Below are positions 4,137 through 5,140 of a DNA stretch of 5,140 nucleotides, piece after piece. Below the pieces are notes generated by a model that saw nothing but the letters and a program-made list of their open reading frames with translations, had not been told where the DNA came from and did not search any database. Numbering within the stretch: position 1 is the stretch's first letter; each line of letters starts with the position of its first letter. The stretch is from Chloroflexota bacterium (GTDB taxonomy: Bacteria; Chloroflexota; Limnocylindria; Limnocylindrales; CSP1-4). A program made the translations under genes and the position numbers. The stretch lies in contig JAJYGO010000098.1 of NCBI GenBank assembly GCA_021785115.1, forward strand, positions 1 through 5,140, read 5' to 3'.

Positions 4137-5140
4137 ATGTTCGTGGTGATGCGGACCGGAGCCGCCGAGGCCGAGGTCAACGGCGTCAAGGGCCTGATCC
4201 TGGCCGAGGGCCTGACACCGTTCGAGAACCCCGGCGCGGACCGGACCGTGATCGCGGTGGTGGGCGAGATCGGCAAGCGCCGCGAGCAGCTGCGCGGGCG
4301 CCTCGAGACCCTGCCGGGCGTGGCGCAGGTCCAGACGATCACGAAGCCGTACAAGCTGGTCAGCCGCGAGTTCCATCCCGAGAACACCGTGATCCGCGTG
4401 CTGGACACGGCGGTCGGCGATGGCGGCCTGACGGTGATGGCCGGGCCCTGCTCCGTGGAGAGCCGCGACCAGCTGTTCGAGACGGTCGACCATGTCGCCG
4501 CGCACGGCGCCACGATCATCCGCGGCGGCGCCTTCAAGCCGCGCACCAGCCCGTACTCGTTCCAGGGCCTGGGCGTGGAGGGCCTGCGCTACCTGGCCGA
4601 GTCGCGGGCGCGGACTGGCCTGCCCGTGATCACCGAGGTCATGGAGCCCAACCAGGTCGACATCGTCGCCGAGTACGCCGACATCCTCCAGATCGGCACG
4701 CGCAACATGCAGAACTTCTCGCTCCTGCTCGCGTGCGGGCGCGCCGGGCGGCCCGTGATGCTCAAGCGGGGCTTCGGCGCCACGATCGAGGAGTGGCTGA
4801 TGGCCGCCGAGTACATCGCGTCGGCCGGCAACAGCCAGATCATCCTGTGCGAGCGCGGCATCCGGACGTTCGAGACGAGCACGCGCAACACGCTCGACCT
4901 GACGGCCGTGCCCTTGATCCACCACCTGACCCATCTGCCGGTCGTCGTTGACCCCTCGCACGCGACGGGGAAGCGCTGGCTCGTCAAGCCGCTCGCGATC
5001 GGCGCCGCGGCGGCGGGCGCCGACGGGATCATGGTCGAGGTCCACCCGCGACCGGACGAGGCGCTGTCCGACGCGGAGCAGCAGCTTGACTTCGCGGGCT
5101 TCGACTCGATGATGGCGGCCATCACCGCGGTCCACGCGCA
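4137..5140 (+). CDS. aroF: DAHP synthase (3-deoxy-7-phosphoheptulonate synthase), type I-beta with N-terminal regulatory domain; 3' end beyond the window
   Basis: The enzyme condenses phosphoenolpyruvate and erythrose 4-phosphate to DAHP, the first step of the shikimate pathway to Phe, Tyr and Trp, in the cytoplasm. The visible 334 residues begin with a ferredoxin-like (ACT-like) domain (1-70; [14 protein letters not shown]-like [20 protein letters not shown]) and the linker [12 protein letters not shown], as in Thermotoga-type DAHP synthase. The barrel follows with AGPCSVES (102-109), [16 protein letters not shown] (129-144), [19 protein letters not shown] (184-197), [32 protein letters not shown] (270-280) and GIMVEVHP. 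Metal ligands are all present: Cys105, His275, Glu301 and Asp312. The N-terminal domain is known to mediate Tyr/Phe inhibition in this subfamily. Only a few C-terminal residues appear to be missing, since family members are about 340 residues long. AAGGA supports the ATG. An attenuator-like leader lies immediately upstream. Homologues are variously named aroF, aroG or aroA(G). Confidence 0.97.
   Translation, partial: MFVVMRTGAAEAEVNGVKGLILAEGLTPFENPGADRTVIAVVGEIGKRREQLRGRLETLPGVAQVQTITKPYKLVSREFHPENTVIRVLDTAVGDGGLTVMAGPCSVESRDQLFETVDHVAAHGATIIRGGAFKPRTSPYSFQGLGVEGLRYLAESRARTGLPVITEVMEPNQVDIVAEYADILQIGTRNMQNFSLLLACGRAGRPVMLKRGFGATIEEWLMAAEYIASAGNSQIILCERGIRTFETSTRNTLDLTAVPLIHHLTHLPVVVDPSHATGKRWLVKPLAIGAAAAGADGIMVEVHPRPDEALSDAEQQLDFAGFDSMMAAITAVHA

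Noticed and set aside
3714..5135. A 473-codon minus-strand frame opposite aroF
   Set aside because: It is antisense to a DAHP synthase with all catalytic motifs; the long open frame reflects GC-biased codon usage.

Overview
This is a high-GC bacterial chromosomal window. GC-rich third codon positions, Shine-Dalgarno (SD) sites, tRNA genes with encoded CCA and a type I-beta DAHP synthase fused to an N-terminal regulatory domain would fit Chloroflexota (for example the Limnocylindria) or a high-GC actinobacterium. The lineage cannot be fixed from sequence reading alone. It looks like ordinary chromosome: I see no insertion sequence, CRISPR array, phage or conjugation gene.

Layout. (1) 17-979, minus: a membrane-anchored LiaF-like / DUF4097-like beta-repeat protein. 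(2) About 1131-1373, plus: a 3'-terminal remnant of a PF04185-type phosphoesterase gene that lacks most of the enzyme. (3) 1392-1817, minus: a four-helix membrane protein of DUF6326 type, divergent from (4) 1974-2642, plus: a TetR/AcrR regulator with a TetR_C-type ligand domain. The gap between them holds two related palindromes with centres 35 bp apart, evidently the regulator's operators. (5) 2846-3024, minus: tandem tRNA-Ser(GCU) and tRNA-Arg(GCG) genes behind an extended -10 promoter. The GCG anticodon is unusual for a bacterium. (6) 3230-3742, minus: a small GGDEF-like protein with a destroyed active-site motif (GPARF) but a retained RxxD at inhibitory-site spacing. (7) 4137 to the window edge, plus: aroF, DAHP synthase, the first step of the shikimate pathway.

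The most interesting part is the aroF leader, 3911-4100. A tandem 18-bp repeat abuts a TTGACG-N17-TACCGT promoter. Almost at the predicted transcript start lies an 11-codon peptide gene, MHTIYLFICPA, with one Tyr and one Phe codon. Its last codons can pair with a segment just before a strong Rho-independent terminator that ends 43 nt ahead of the aroF start codon. Together these suggest ribosome-mediated transcription attenuation by Tyr/Phe supply. This would complement the Tyr/Phe feedback that the enzyme's own N-terminal domain is expected to mediate.

The other genes show no shared pathway. The TetR/DUF6326 pair forms one self-contained regulated unit, and the GGDEF-like gene is divergent from aroF across a gap of about 245 bp.
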